In this document: positions 36,125 to 44,571 of the stretch, piece by piece
Position numbering within the stretch: the first letter of the stretch is position 1
How the letters are laid out: every line of letters starts with the position of its first letter
Origin: an uncultured Lachnospiraceae bacterium
Lineage (GTDB): Bacteria > Bacillota > Clostridia > Lachnospirales > Lachnospiraceae
NCBI GenBank assembly: GCA_910587765.1
Contig: CAJUNR010000005.1
Coordinates: 62,001 to 126,000, forward strand
Direction: 5' to 3'
DNA: 64,000 nucleotides
Notes under the pieces: model-generated
The model's database searches: none
Told to the model about the DNA's origin: nothing
Seen by the model: the letters and a program-made list of their open reading frames with translations, nothing else
Translations under genes and position numbers: made by a program

Positions 36125-36459
36125 ATATCGAAAAAATTCACCCCTGTATCTCTTGAAATACTTTTAATATACTTGTTTATGCCTGCCTGTTCTTCTGGTG
36201 TTGCATCACGCATTTCTCCGAATAACGTATTTGCTTCTTCCTCCAATCTTGTTGATGGATTTATTTTGTAAATATTGCTGACATCAACTGCCAGTGGATT
36301 TGTTAAAAAATCATCATAATAACTATGACTTACTTTTTGAATTTCATAATTATCACTCACATTTACAACCATTGTGCTGTTTACACTCATTGTCGAAAGA
36401 GCAAGCCCCAAAAAACAAGCCGTTCCAGAAATATTTCTTATAAAATTCTTTTGTTCCAT
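36118..36459 (-). CDS. Hypothetical protein, second gene of an unknown operon
   Basis: 113 aa, unrecognised. A mildly hydrophobic stretch near residues 9-31 (SGTACFLGLALSTMSVNS) could be a membrane or buried helix; the rest is polar with LEEEANTLFGEMRDATPEEQ. It starts two bases after the stop of the first gene, with AAGGGAGAA upstream. Confidence 0.6.
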   Translation of the reverse strand: MEQKNFIRNISGTACFLGLALSTMSVNSTMVVNVSDNYEIQKVSHSYYDDFLTNPLAVDVSNIYKINPSTRLEEEANTLFGEMRDATPEEQAGINKYIKSISRDTGVNFFDIC

Positions 36460-36461
36460 GC

Positions 36462-37193
36462 CTAATATTCTCCCTTTTCTATCAGGGCAGCAAGTTTATC
36501 ATCAATAATGTTTCCCATAGATTCAATTAATTTATTAAGCACACTACTATCCGATTTATAATCCGAATCAGTATTAAATCCATATCTGTCATTAATATCA
36601 ATGATCGCACCTATCGACTCGGCAATTTGGTCTTCAGCGCTTAATGCGCCTGCTTCATTGACAATAATGCCATTTTTGAATAATCTGGCGTTTTGGAGCA
36701 TTATATTTACAAACAGATTCTCCTTTTCAATAAAAGTATACTTAATGTTTATATCATAAAGATTTTTGATTTTTCCAACATTCAGAAGATTTTTCGCTAT
36801 TTTTTCAGTGCCCCCTTGTTCTACTTCATCATAAAGGACATTTGAAACAAGACCGATATATTCATAAGTATTTCCTGTAAGAATATTTAAAAACCCAAAT
36901 ACTTTAGTCATTCGATTAATGATGTACTCTGAACACGCCTGCCAGTTTCTTTCAAATCCTGCGTCATAACGAACTTCAAAAGTCGTTGCTATAGGGGATA
37001 TATTTAACTGCGCATGTTCGTTTTTTGTCCTGATAAGGATTCTTGGAATTTCAAGCGGAGCATCATTTGGAATAGGCAAAACAGTCGCTTCATTAAAATA
37101 GTCTTTTAATATTTCTTCGTTATTGTAATATACTTTTTTAATTCCTTCAATTTTCTTATAGGTAACAGTAATAGATGTCCCCTGTATTAACAT
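36462..37193 (-). CDS. Hypothetical protein, first gene of an unknown operon
   Basis: 243 aa, unrecognised; a cytosolic protein by composition. It is preceded by GGAGGAATTGGA. The N-terminal half looks beta-rich (SITVTYKKIEG, IPRILIRTKN, QLNISPIATTFEVRYD) and the rest mixed. The tightly linked three-gene unit lies behind a palindromic operator and beside nuclease-like and toxin-like genes. A defence or regulatory role is conceivable but unsupported. Confidence 0.65.
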   Translation of the reverse strand: MLIQGTSITVTYKKIEGIKKVYYNNEEILKDYFNEATVLPIPNDAPLEIPRILIRTKNEHAQLNISPIATTFEVRYDAGFERNWQACSEYIINRMTKVFGFLNILTGNTYEYIGLVSNVLYDEVEQGGTEKIAKNLLNVGKIKNLYDINIKYTFIEKENLFVNIMLQNARLFKNGIIVNEAGALSAEDQIAESIGAIIDINDRYGFNTDSDYKSDSSVLNKLIESMGNIIDDKLAALIEKGEY

Positions 37194-37238
37194 TCCAATT
37201 CCTCCAAAATCACGGCATAATTTGTCTATACAGTAACA

Positions 37239-37267
37239 TTATAACACAAAACAGCCTGTTTTGTTCA
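37239..37267 (-). promoter_or_regulatory. Promoter with 19-bp palindromic operator for the unknown three-gene operon
   Basis: On the minus strand TGAACA (37262-37267), 17 bp, then TATAAT (37239-37244). The spacer is filled by a perfect 9-1-9 palindrome, ACAAAACAGCCTGTTTTGT (37246-37264). This placement is typical of a repressor site. No repressor gene is adjacent unless one of the three proteins serves. Confidence 0.7.
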
Positions 37268-37320
37268 TAAATTTGTATCATTTCATAAAATCACCTCCAT
37301 CCCACCGTCAAAAATCGCGG

Positions 37321-37349
37321 TTGATAAACCAATACGCCGGTAGTATAAT
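37321..37349 (+). promoter_or_regulatory. Promoter of the AAA-ATPase/PD-(D/E)XK gene
   Basis: TTGATA (37321-37326), exactly 17 bp, then TATAAT (37344-37349), 37 bp ahead of the start codon. Confidence 0.7.
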
Positions 37350-37386
37350 TGTCTTAATCATGCAATGAGAGGCAGGGCGGATTCTG

Positions 37387-39093
37387 GTGTGCACGCTAAA
37401 ACTCCCCATCGGTATCGAAAATTTTGAAAAACTCCGTACGGAGGGCTTTTACTATGTGGATAAAACCGGATTTATCACGGAACTTCTGCGTAATTGGGGC
37501 GAGGTAAATCTCTTCACGCGGCCCAGACGGTTCGGCAAGTCCCTGAATATGGATATGCTCCGCTGCTTCTTCTCCCATGGCTGCGACTCCCGGCTGTTCG
37601 AGGGGCTGGCCATATCCGGCGAGAAGGAACTGTGTGAAAAGTATATGGGAAAATTTCCGGTGATCTCCGTCACTCTGAAAAACGTGGAGGCCCGGGACTT
37701 CCCTGGCGCCCGCGCCATGTTCTGCTCTCTCATCGGCAGCGAGGCCCTGAAATTCCGCTTTCTGCTGGAGAGCGGCCGGCTCTCGGAAGAAGAAAAAAAG
37801 CAGTACGCCCAGTTAATCCGCGTCGACACCAGCGGCCGGCAGGGGTTTGCCATGCCGGAAGAAGTTCTGTGCGGCAGTCTCAAACTGCTCTCCTCTCTTC
37901 TGCACCGGCATTACGGAACGAAAGTGATCCTGCTGATCGATGAATACGACGTGCCGCTGGACAAGGCGCAGCAGTACGGTTATTATGAAGAGATGGTCGC
38001 CCTGCTCCGCACGATGTTCGGCCTGGCGTTGAAGACCAACAACAGCCTCCAGTTCGCCGTACTGACCGGCTGCCTGCGGATCGCGAAGGAAAGTATTTTC
38101 ACGGGTCTGAACAATCTGAAGGCCCGGTCGGTTATGGATGTTCCGTTCTGCGGGTATTTTGGATTTACGGGTACGGAAGTAAAGGACATGCTGAAATACT
38201 ACGGTCTTACAGAGCAGCATGCGCAGATCAGGGAATGGTACGACGGCTACCGCTTTGGGGATACGGATCTGTACTGTCCGTGGGACGTCCTGAACCATGC
38301 CGATCTTCTCCGCGCGCAGCCCGGCGCAAAACCGCAGGCCTACTGGATGAACAGCAGCGGCAACGCGATTCTGCGGACGCTCCTGCAGAAAGCGGCTCCG
38401 CAGACCAGACGGGAGCTGGAAGCGCTCGTGAACGGGGAATGCGTCACGAAAAAGATCAGTCAGGAGCTGACCTACCGGGAGCTTTACGACAGCATCGACA
38501 ACCTCTGGAGTGTTCTTTTCACCACCGGCTATCTCACCTGGCGGGAAGAAACGGACCGCAGTACCTACCGGCTTGCTATCCCGAACCGGGAGATCCGGGA
38601 GATCTTTACCGAACAGATCCTGGCCTGGTTTCAGGAAGAGGCAGGAAAGGATACGTCCGCGCTGGACGCCTTCTGCGAGGCGTTCCGGGAGGGGGACGCC
38701 GACGCCGTTGAAAGACAGTTCACAGCTTACTTGCGCAGGACGATCAGTATCCGTGATACCGGTGCGCGCAGAGGGATGAAGGAAAATTTCTATCACGGGA
38801 TCCTGCTGGGGCTGCTGAGCCACCGGGAGGACTGGGACATCTCCTCCAATGCGGAGTCCGGGGACGGGTACAGCGATATCCAGGCGGAACTCTGGGAAGA
38901 GGAAACCGGCATTGTAATCGAGATCAAATACCCGGACAACGGCGATCTCGAGGCCGGCTGCAGGGAGGCGCTGGAGCAGATCGAAAGAAAACGCTATGCG
39001 GAGCGTCTGATGCAGGACGGGATGAAGACGATTCACAAATACGGGATCGCCTGTTATAAGAAAAGCTGCAAAGTGCGGCTTGAAACAGGATAA
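37387..39093 (+). CDS. AAA-ATPase_like protein with C-terminal PD-(D/E)XK nuclease domain (DUF1703 type)
   Basis: 568 aa. The N-terminus LKLPIGIENFEKLRTEGFYYVDKT and FTRPRRFGKSLNMDML (Walker A-like GKS) are the hallmark of the AAA-ATPase_like family. Walker B is VILLIDEYDVPL. The C-terminal nuclease-like domain has GYSDIQAELWEEETGIVIEIKYP, with D and ExK residues of the PD-(D/E)XK fold. The start is GTG 37387, which aligns with the ATG of the second copy (58650). Such genes are abundant, often multicopy and of unknown function in gut Firmicutes. A rearranged near-identical copy lies 21 kb downstream. Confidence 0.88.
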   Translation: MCTLKLPIGIENFEKLRTEGFYYVDKTGFITELLRNWGEVNLFTRPRRFGKSLNMDMLRCFFSHGCDSRLFEGLAISGEKELCEKYMGKFPVISVTLKNVEARDFPGARAMFCSLIGSEALKFRFLLESGRLSEEEKKQYAQLIRVDTSGRQGFAMPEEVLCGSLKLLSSLLHRHYGTKVILLIDEYDVPLDKAQQYGYYEEMVALLRTMFGLALKTNNSLQFAVLTGCLRIAKESIFTGLNNLKARSVMDVPFCGYFGFTGTEVKDMLKYYGLTEQHAQIREWYDGYRFGDTDLYCPWDVLNHADLLRAQPGAKPQAYWMNSSGNAILRTLLQKAAPQTRRELEALVNGECVTKKISQELTYRELYDSIDNLWSVLFTTGYLTWREETDRSTYRLAIPNREIREIFTEQILAWFQEEAGKDTSALDAFCEAFREGDADAVERQFTAYLRRTISIRDTGARRGMKENFYHGILLGLLSHREDWDISSNAESGDGYSDIQAELWEEETGIVIEIKYPDNGDLEAGCREALEQIERKRYAERLMQDGMKTIHKYGIACYKKSCKVRLETG

Positions 39094-39115
39094 ACAGGAA
39101 CAGGAGGCGCGGAAA

Positions 39116-39318
39116 ATGGGGATTTATCTGAACAGTAAAAAACCATACGATAATTATAAAGAGATCGTCGAACGTATCGGCAATATGCTCTGCGGCTTAT
39201 GCCGGAGACAGGCGGCCAGCTCCAATACACAGGAAAGATTCTGGCCGTTGGTATTGCTTATGATAAGAAGACCAAAAAACATGAGTGCAAGGTAGAAGTG
39301 ATAAGAGGGGCGGTTTAG
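39116..39318 (+). pseudogene. Remnant of another AAA-ATPase_like gene
   Basis: An ATG at 39116 with a good CAGGAGG site begins MGIYLNSKKPYDNYKEIV, resembling the N-terminus of this family. After about 25 codons the frame is lost. In the +1 frame the sequence resumes as a typical family C-terminus, YTGKILAVGIAYDKKTKK, and ends at TAG 39318. Nearly all of the ATPase and nuclease domains are missing, so this is a deletion remnant, distinct in sequence from the intact neighbour. Confidence 0.7.
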
Positions 39319-39356
39319 CCGTCCTTATCAAATTCTGATATACAAAGGCAGTTGTT

Positions 39357-40421
39357 ATGCGAAGCGAAAATTCAAGAAAAACAGATGGAATCTCAAAGTG
39401 GGAAAAAATATTTTGCGAAACTCTGGTTGACGGAAAAAAGAAAATGTGGAGATTGGTAACCATTATTTCCCTTGTAGCGCTGGTCGGTATGACGTTTCTG
39501 CAAATAGTTTATATAAAAAATACAGAAAATGTTTACCTTGAAGCTTTAGGGGATATATTTAACTTTTTTCTCATTCCCGTGACGACGGCCATATTAAGCG
39601 CGGCATTTTTGAATATTGTATATGTCACATATGAAAACAGACAACTGAGCATCATCAAAAAATTCGCATACAAAGAACTGGCCCAGAAATTTTTTGAAGT
39701 ATTGGATGAAGTTGGGGAAAAGAAACGGAGGAATGAACATATTGACGTTTCGCTCCTGCCCTTCAAAAAAGATAACCAGATCAATCCGAAGCTGCTGAGG
39801 ATCAAGATAAAATATGAATATGAAACCAACACATTAAAGGATTTCTTATATTTTATGTTTGAACGCAACCGCAACGGAGATATCGTCCCTTATATTTCCA
39901 GTTCCAATCCCGAGCTTCAGAATTATGAATTTTATTGGGGAAATGATGAAACCGATACGTTTCCTGCTTCGGAAGTCAGTGATGAAGACTATGCAATTGA
40001 ACAGATATCGATCGGTTCTTACCCGGTGCCGATGAATACGCTGCTCCGGGATGTGAGCGATACCGACAGCGGAAAACTGATTATATACAGGGTCCGTGTT
40101 CCGGAAGAAACCAAAAATCCTCCGAAAGAATACTACCGCCTGACTTTAACGGTATCGTTTCCAATGGAAGCGGAAAGTATTCTTTTCATCACCCATGAAT
40201 ATCCTACGGAAAGCTCGGAAATGAGCGTAAAATATTCGGAAATCCAGGACAGTACGATGGTTTATACGATGCCGATGACGGGACCGATACCGGTTAAAAA
40301 CCAGAACAATTCTTCAGAGGACTCTTTTGAACAGTACCGATATGACGGCTGGCTGATTCCGAAAACAGGTTATGTAATATCATGGTGGAAAAAGGACAGG
40401 GAGTCTGATGGAACGATTTAA
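39357..40421 (+). CDS. Hypothetical protein with two membrane segments
   Basis: 354 aa, unrecognised. Two hydrophobic helices lie near residues 27-47 and 58-82 (LVTIISLVALVGMTFLQIV; FFLIPVTTAILSAAFLNIV), followed by a large soluble region of about 265 residues. It overlaps the next gene by 14 nt and heads a five-gene unit that ends with two small basic peptides. A membrane sensor or immunity/export partner is possible; nothing in the sequence decides. Confidence 0.65.
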   Translation: MRSENSRKTDGISKWEKIFCETLVDGKKKMWRLVTIISLVALVGMTFLQIVYIKNTENVYLEALGDIFNFFLIPVTTAILSAAFLNIVYVTYENRQLSIIKKFAYKELAQKFFEVLDEVGEKKRRNEHIDVSLLPFKKDNQINPKLLRIKIKYEYETNTLKDFLYFMFERNRNGDIVPYISSSNPELQNYEFYWGNDETDTFPASEVSDEDYAIEQISIGSYPVPMNTLLRDVSDTDSGKLIIYRVRVPEETKNPPKEYYRLTLTVSFPMEAESILFITHEYPTESSEMSVKYSEIQDSTMVYTMPMTGPIPVKNQNNSSEDSFEQYRYDGWLIPKTGYVISWWKKDRESDGTI

Positions 40422-40905
40422 TGCCAGGGAAGAAAACTGCATTCCGCTGTCTATTGACAGCGTTGCAATGCACCTTACAGGAAACCTGTATGACAGGGAG
40501 CAAACAGAAAACATAAAGACGGTTAAACAGACGGTGGAATTTTTTGCGGATAAATTTCTGCTGAAAGAAGCCTTCTATCATCCGATCTTTTGTCTGAACC
40601 TGAAATATGCAAGATTATTTTACAAATATAATTTCAAACCAATTTCGGTTTTGCGATTAAAGAAATCGGTGGTCCCCGACAGCGCCTACATGTTTTTTTC
40701 ATGCGGCAACGACCTGTATGGAGTCCCGGAATGCTGGAATCATATGGTCGTAGAATTGTTCGGCAAAACAGAACAGGAAAGAACATTTTATGACAGTTAT
40801 ATTGATATTGTCAGAGAAGATTATCCTCATTTAAATATCAGGGACCCTGCACATGCGCAATTAATGAACATGATGACCATTTGCCTGATCATAGGGAGAA
40901 ATTAA
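40408..40905 (+). CDS. Hypothetical protein
   Basis: 165 aa, unrecognised, soluble. It starts inside the end of the previous gene and stops one base before the start of the formyltransferase-like gene, so it belongs to the same transcript. No catalytic motif could be identified with confidence. Confidence 0.65.
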   Translation: MERFNAREENCIPLSIDSVAMHLTGNLYDREQTENIKTVKQTVEFFADKFLLKEAFYHPIFCLNLKYARLFYKYNFKPISVLRLKKSVVPDSAYMFFSCGNDLYGVPECWNHMVVELFGKTEQERTFYDSYIDIVREDYPHLNIRDPAHAQLMNMMTICLIIGRN

Positions 40906-40906
40906 A

Positions 40907-41749
40907 ATGCGGATTGCTTATTGCGGATATGATTTTTTTTATACTTGTTTAAAGAAACTTCTTAAAATGGAAACGGTTGAAGTCATCCGGGTGTTTACCT
41001 TTGATACGGACAATCAGTACAATTATAACAAATATGTGACAAAACTGGCGGAAGAGAATCAGATTCCGATTACAACCCGGAAAATTTCCGAACAGGATGT
41101 CAGGGAACTTTTCCTGGAACATCATTGTGACTGCATTGTCACTGCGGGCTATCTATACAGGATACCGGTTGTCAATGACGTCGGTTTCCGGGGAGTCAAT
41201 ATTCATCCCACTCTCCTGCCCCAGGGAAGGGGTCGTTGGCCGCTGCCTTTTGTAATTCTGAAAGGACTCGACAAAAATGGGGTGACGCTTCACAAAATAA
41301 ATGATCAATTTGACGAGGGGGACATCCTCCTGCAAAGATCGTTTCCGGTCAACGAAAGAGAAGATCTGGAGACGTTGTCGTGCAGATGTCAGATGATGGC
41401 AGAACAACTGGTGGAAACGGTATTTTCTGATTTTGAACGGTATTGGAAAAATGCGGTTCCGCAGACGGGAGGCGAGTACTGGGATTACCCCACTTTAGAG
41501 GAAATGAGTTTTGACTTTTCCATGAGCGTCAAGGAGATTGACCGGGTGATCCGTGCGTACGGTAAGTTTGACAGTTGTGTACGGTTTGCGGGCAAGGACT
41601 GGCTGGTATGGGACGCCAATTGCTGGCATGAAAATCATAACTATCAGCCCGGAACCATCGTCCACACTACCAATAAAGAATATTTAATAGCTGCCAAAGA
41701 CGGTTTTGTTTGTTTAAGATTTTATGAGGAGGATAAAAGTAATGGTTAA
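40907..41749 (+). CDS. Formyltransferase-family protein
   Basis: 280 aa. The fold opens RIAYCGYDFFYTCL, then TAGYLYRIP, and the catalytic block VNIHPTLLPQGRG carries the Asn and His of the N-H-D triad; the Asp follows in NDQFDEGDILL. This is the 10-formyltetrahydrofolate-dependent family that includes methionyl-tRNA and sugar N-formyltransferases. A C-terminal extension of about 90 residues resembles the Fmt C-terminal domain in position. It is much closer to small peptide genes than to any sugar gene, so the substrate could be a peptide or an amino sugar. Confidence 0.85.
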   Translation: MRIAYCGYDFFYTCLKKLLKMETVEVIRVFTFDTDNQYNYNKYVTKLAEENQIPITTRKISEQDVRELFLEHHCDCIVTAGYLYRIPVVNDVGFRGVNIHPTLLPQGRGRWPLPFVILKGLDKNGVTLHKINDQFDEGDILLQRSFPVNEREDLETLSCRCQMMAEQLVETVFSDFERYWKNAVPQTGGEYWDYPTLEEMSFDFSMSVKEIDRVIRAYGKFDSCVRFAGKDWLVWDANCWHENHNYQPGTIVHTTNKEYLIAAKDGFVCLRFYEEDKSNG

Positions 41750-41876
41750 ATTAATCTCAAAAGTAATGCTGGTGTATCATATGGGAGGCGGCGGAAGAAA
41801 TAAACGCACGTCCGGACTTGCCGGGAGGATTCGGAAAATAATGAGAATGAGAAGCAGGGGGGCGAGAGGATGGTAA
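41742..41876 (+). CDS. Small basic peptide 1
   Basis: 44 aa, beginning MVKLISKVMLVYHMGGGG, followed by an arginine-rich tail ending in RGW. The ATG overlaps the formyltransferase stop by 8 nt and has GAGGAGG at nine bases. Its N-terminal 12 residues closely match peptide 2, and both reach a glycine run before a strongly basic stretch. It might be a precursor, a cationic antimicrobial, or a signalling peptide; none is shown. Confidence 0.65.
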   Translation: MVKLISKVMLVYHMGGGGRNKRTSGLAGRIRKIMRMRSRGARGW

Positions 41877-41971
41877 AAATTATATCCAGGTTTCTTTTAG
41901 TGTATGGTACTGCGGTTGGCGGAAGAAGAAACAGAGCGGGAAAACGTCGTCGTTTTTTTGGAAAAAGCTGA
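41870..41971 (+). CDS. Small basic peptide 2, paralogue of peptide 1
   Basis: 33 aa, beginning MVKIISRFLLVYGTAVGG, then RRNRAGKRRRFFGKS. The ATG overlaps the stop of peptide 1 (ATGGTAA arrangement) and is preceded by GGGGGGCGAGAGG, so translation is likely coupled. Similarity to peptide 1 (MVK-IIS-LLVY then GG) indicates tandem duplication. Confidence 0.65.
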   Translation: MVKIISRFLLVYGTAVGGRRNRAGKRRRFFGKS

Positions 41972-42034
41972 GCCTTCGCTGTCTGCCTGCTCCCGGAAAC
42001 GGTTTTAAATTTCATAAAGCGTAGTTGGATATTC

Positions 42035-42090
42035 AAATACGGAGGCGGTTCTGCCTTGAGCAATCAAGACGGAACCGCCTCCGTATTTTT
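42035..42090 (+). terminator. Strong terminator upstream of site C
   Basis: AAATACGGAGGCGGTTC (42035-42051) pairs perfectly with the complementary stretch 42072-42088, followed by a T run. It ends the peptide operon and insulates operon C, whose first codon is 122 bp further on. Confidence 0.9.
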
Positions 42091-42168
42091 ATGCAAATTT
42101 TATGTTCCCGCAGATTTCCCTGGCATATCCCGGAGTGTACCCAGCGCCGGCAGATGGGGCGCGCCGAA

Positions 42169-42197
42169 TGATAATTGCGGATTATCACATTTTGAAA
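42169..42197 (+). repeat. Recombination site C
   Basis: Core TGATAAT TGCGG ATTATCA (42169-42187), a perfect 7-5-7 palindrome identical to site A read on the other strand. TTGAAA follows at 42192-42197 in the conserved flank. The first codon of operon C is only 25 bp beyond the core, leaving no room for a promoter, so transcription must cross the site. The upstream 78 bp to the terminator are GC-rich with no clear promoter. Confidence 0.75.
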
Positions 42198-42212
42198 AGG
42201 ATTTCCTGACAG

Positions 42213-43193
42213 ATGTTAAGCATCATCATTCCGGTCTATAATACGCCGCCTGATTATATTGAAAGATGTCTCAGAAGCATCCGCAGGGACAAATACCGGG
42301 ACATTGAGATCCTTTTAATCAACGACGGATCGGATGACAGCCAATGCGTCGATTATCTGGAAAGCTGTTTCCCGTCCGATATCCGTGTATTTACGCAGCA
42401 CAGAAAGGGTGTTTCCGCGGCAAGAAATCTTGGTATACAGGAGGCAAACGGCGAGTATATCGCTTTTGTGGACGCGGACGATGAGATTGCGGACGGCTTT
42501 CTTTGCGAGGCGTCGGCGCTTGCCGTGCGGTATGATCTGGATATTATTTTTGGCTCTGTACGGCACATTCCTGATACGGAGCATTTGGGTCTGCAGGGCG
42601 CGGATCGTTTTTTGATTCTGCAGGGGGCGGAACTGTCGGAAGTTAAGAAAAGCATACTGGAAAAAAGAACGGCTGTGTTTCCCCGGCCGATTCTGGGGAG
42701 TCCCTGCGCAAGATTGTATCGTGCGTCGGTCTGTAAAAAGACGGGATTTAATGAAGACATACGAATATGCGAAGACCAGCTCTTCAATCTGTACGCCCTG
42801 GAGAAAAGCAACCGTGTCGGGATCTATCCGGCCTACTGGTATAACTATTATCAGAATACGTTTTCTGCCATGCACAATTTAAAAGGACGGCAGGATTTCT
42901 TTCCTTATTATCAGTTTCTGAAAGCGTATGCGGAACAGTGCGGCAACGATGAAATCCGTAGATGGATTGATATCCGGCTGCTTGGCTACATGTCCGGTAT
43001 GATGAAGCAGATTGCCTGTTCTTCCTGTAATATACGCGAAAAAATTCACGGAGTTAAAATGGTTGCACAGGTTCCGCTTTTAAACCAGGCCGTCAGGATG
43101 CTCAGATGGAGTGACGGGGACCTTAATCTGTGGAGAAAAACAGAATTATTGTTTTGGAAGTGTGTTAATTATCTCAATAAGAGGAATGCCTGA
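42213..43193 (+). CDS. GT2 glycosyltransferase; first gene of operon C
   Basis: 326 aa. SIIIPVYNTPPDYI, LINDGSDDSQ and AFVDADDEIAD mark a family 2 transferase with intact nucleotide and metal sites. It starts immediately downstream of site C and opens operon C. Donor specificity unknown. Confidence 0.9.
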   Translation: MLSIIIPVYNTPPDYIERCLRSIRRDKYRDIEILLINDGSDDSQCVDYLESCFPSDIRVFTQHRKGVSAARNLGIQEANGEYIAFVDADDEIADGFLCEASALAVRYDLDIIFGSVRHIPDTEHLGLQGADRFLILQGAELSEVKKSILEKRTAVFPRPILGSPCARLYRASVCKKTGFNEDIRICEDQLFNLYALEKSNRVGIYPAYWYNYYQNTFSAMHNLKGRQDFFPYYQFLKAYAEQCGNDEIRRWIDIRLLGYMSGMMKQIACSSCNIREKIHGVKMVAQVPLLNQAVRMLRWSDGDLNLWRKTELLFWKCVNYLNKRNA

Positions 43194-43205
43194 TAGAGAA
43201 TATCG

Positions 43206-44570
43206 ATGGATCTGATATTTGTTACGCATAATTCTGAAAAATGGATCAGCCGGTGCTTTGATTCTCTGCTGAGTTCGGATTACCGGCTGGAAAAACTAAA
43301 TGTATTCGTAATTGACAATGCTTCCAGCGACGGAACGGTTCCCCTGCTGGAACAGTACAGAAACCGATTTTTCTGCTGCGGAAGTTATCAGTTGCTGCTT
43401 GAAGATAAAAATCATGGTTTCGGCAGGGCGAATAATATTGCGGCAGGATCCGGCCATTCCGAAATTGTCGTATTTGTAAATATTGATACGGAGTTTTTTT
43501 CGGATACACTGTCGGTACTTGAACAGGAAATAAAACATTCTCACCGGAATATCGGTATATGGGAGATGCGGCAGTTCCCTTATGAACATCCGAAAATATA
43601 TGATCCGGTCACCCTGGAGACATCCTGGAGCAGCGGTGCGGCGTTCGCGGTCCGGAGGGCCGTGTACGAACATGTCGGCGGCTTTGACGCTCTTTTTTTT
43701 ATGTATGCGGAAGATGTTGATTTTAGCTGGAGAGTCAGGGACTGCGGATATAAGATCCGGTACACTCCGAGGGCATCGATCAGACACTATACGTATTCGT
43801 CTGTGAACGAGATAAAACCTCTGCAATACTGCTGCTCTATAATCAATGACCTTTATCTGCGGTATCGATACGGCAGTCTGCGGCAGCAGTTGATGGGCAA
43901 CTGCCGTGTAATCAGCAGGCTGCTGCACAGAGAAGTTTACAAAGGAGCCCGGAGAGACCTTATAAAATATTATCTGGAACATTTTGGCAGAATCCGATTA
44001 TGCAGACACCCCGCAGGCAAATCAGGAAATGCGGCAAAATTTGTTGGTTTTGAATATGAGGATGTGCGTTTGGGTGCGTTTTATTTCCGAAAGCGCTTAA
44101 TAACCGCTCCGTCAATTGCCGTAATTATAAAAAATGATTTATTGAGCGACATCCATATACTGTTGTCCTGTCTGAAAAACCAGACATATCCTTCTATAAA
44201 ATGGTACTTTGCCGGGCATCCGTTTGATGCGGAAGATATGGAGCTTACATATCTGGACCTGGAAGCACCGATATCAGCATTAGGAGATCCGTATTTCAGC
44301 ATCGTAGATGAACAATTTCTTTATTATGCCGATCATTTTGAAACTCTGATCAGTTCTTTGGTGAATCATTCATGTTTGGGAGCAAGGGATAATTGCCGGG
44401 GGGCAGATCAAACGCCTGCCTTATCGGGAATCGTATTTCGTTCTGCCGCTCTTCAATCTTACAATAAAGGAATCTCCTTTTCTGATCTTTACGAATGTAA
44501 AGACATGGAAAAGCTGTTCCGACACATTATATGCATTGATGCAGAAACCAGAAGAATCTGGAGACATTAA
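43206..44570 (+). CDS. GT2 glycosyltransferase, rhamnosyltransferase-like
   Basis: 454 aa. FVTHNSEKWI, VIDNASSDGT, NHGFGRANNIA, FVNIDTEFF and MYAEDVDFSWRV follow the pattern of WbbL-like rhamnosyl transferases of family 2. The last 150 residues form an extra region of unknown type. The gap to the preceding gene is 12 nt and no strong ribosome site is seen. Confidence 0.88.
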   Translation: MDLIFVTHNSEKWISRCFDSLLSSDYRLEKLNVFVIDNASSDGTVPLLEQYRNRFFCCGSYQLLLEDKNHGFGRANNIAAGSGHSEIVVFVNIDTEFFSDTLSVLEQEIKHSHRNIGIWEMRQFPYEHPKIYDPVTLETSWSSGAAFAVRRAVYEHVGGFDALFFMYAEDVDFSWRVRDCGYKIRYTPRASIRHYTYSSVNEIKPLQYCCSIINDLYLRYRYGSLRQQLMGNCRVISRLLHREVYKGARRDLIKYYLEHFGRIRLCRHPAGKSGNAAKFVGFEYEDVRLGAFYFRKRLITAPSIAVIIKNDLLSDIHILLSCLKNQTYPSIKWYFAGHPFDAEDMELTYLDLEAPISALGDPYFSIVDEQFLYYADHFETLISSLVNHSCLGARDNCRGADQTPALSGIVFRSAALQSYNKGISFSDLYECKDMEKLFRHIICIDAETRRIWRH

Positions 44571-44571
44571 C

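Noticed and set aside
37813..39036. 407-codon frame opposite the AAA-ATPase gene
   Set aside because: A long antisense frame from GC-rich codon structure; its partner opposite the second copy (58751-59677) exists only because the DNA is duplicated.
42056..42241. Small plus-strand frame across recombination site C
   Set aside because: It is a by-product of the terminator stem and the repeated site, and overlaps the true start of operon C.
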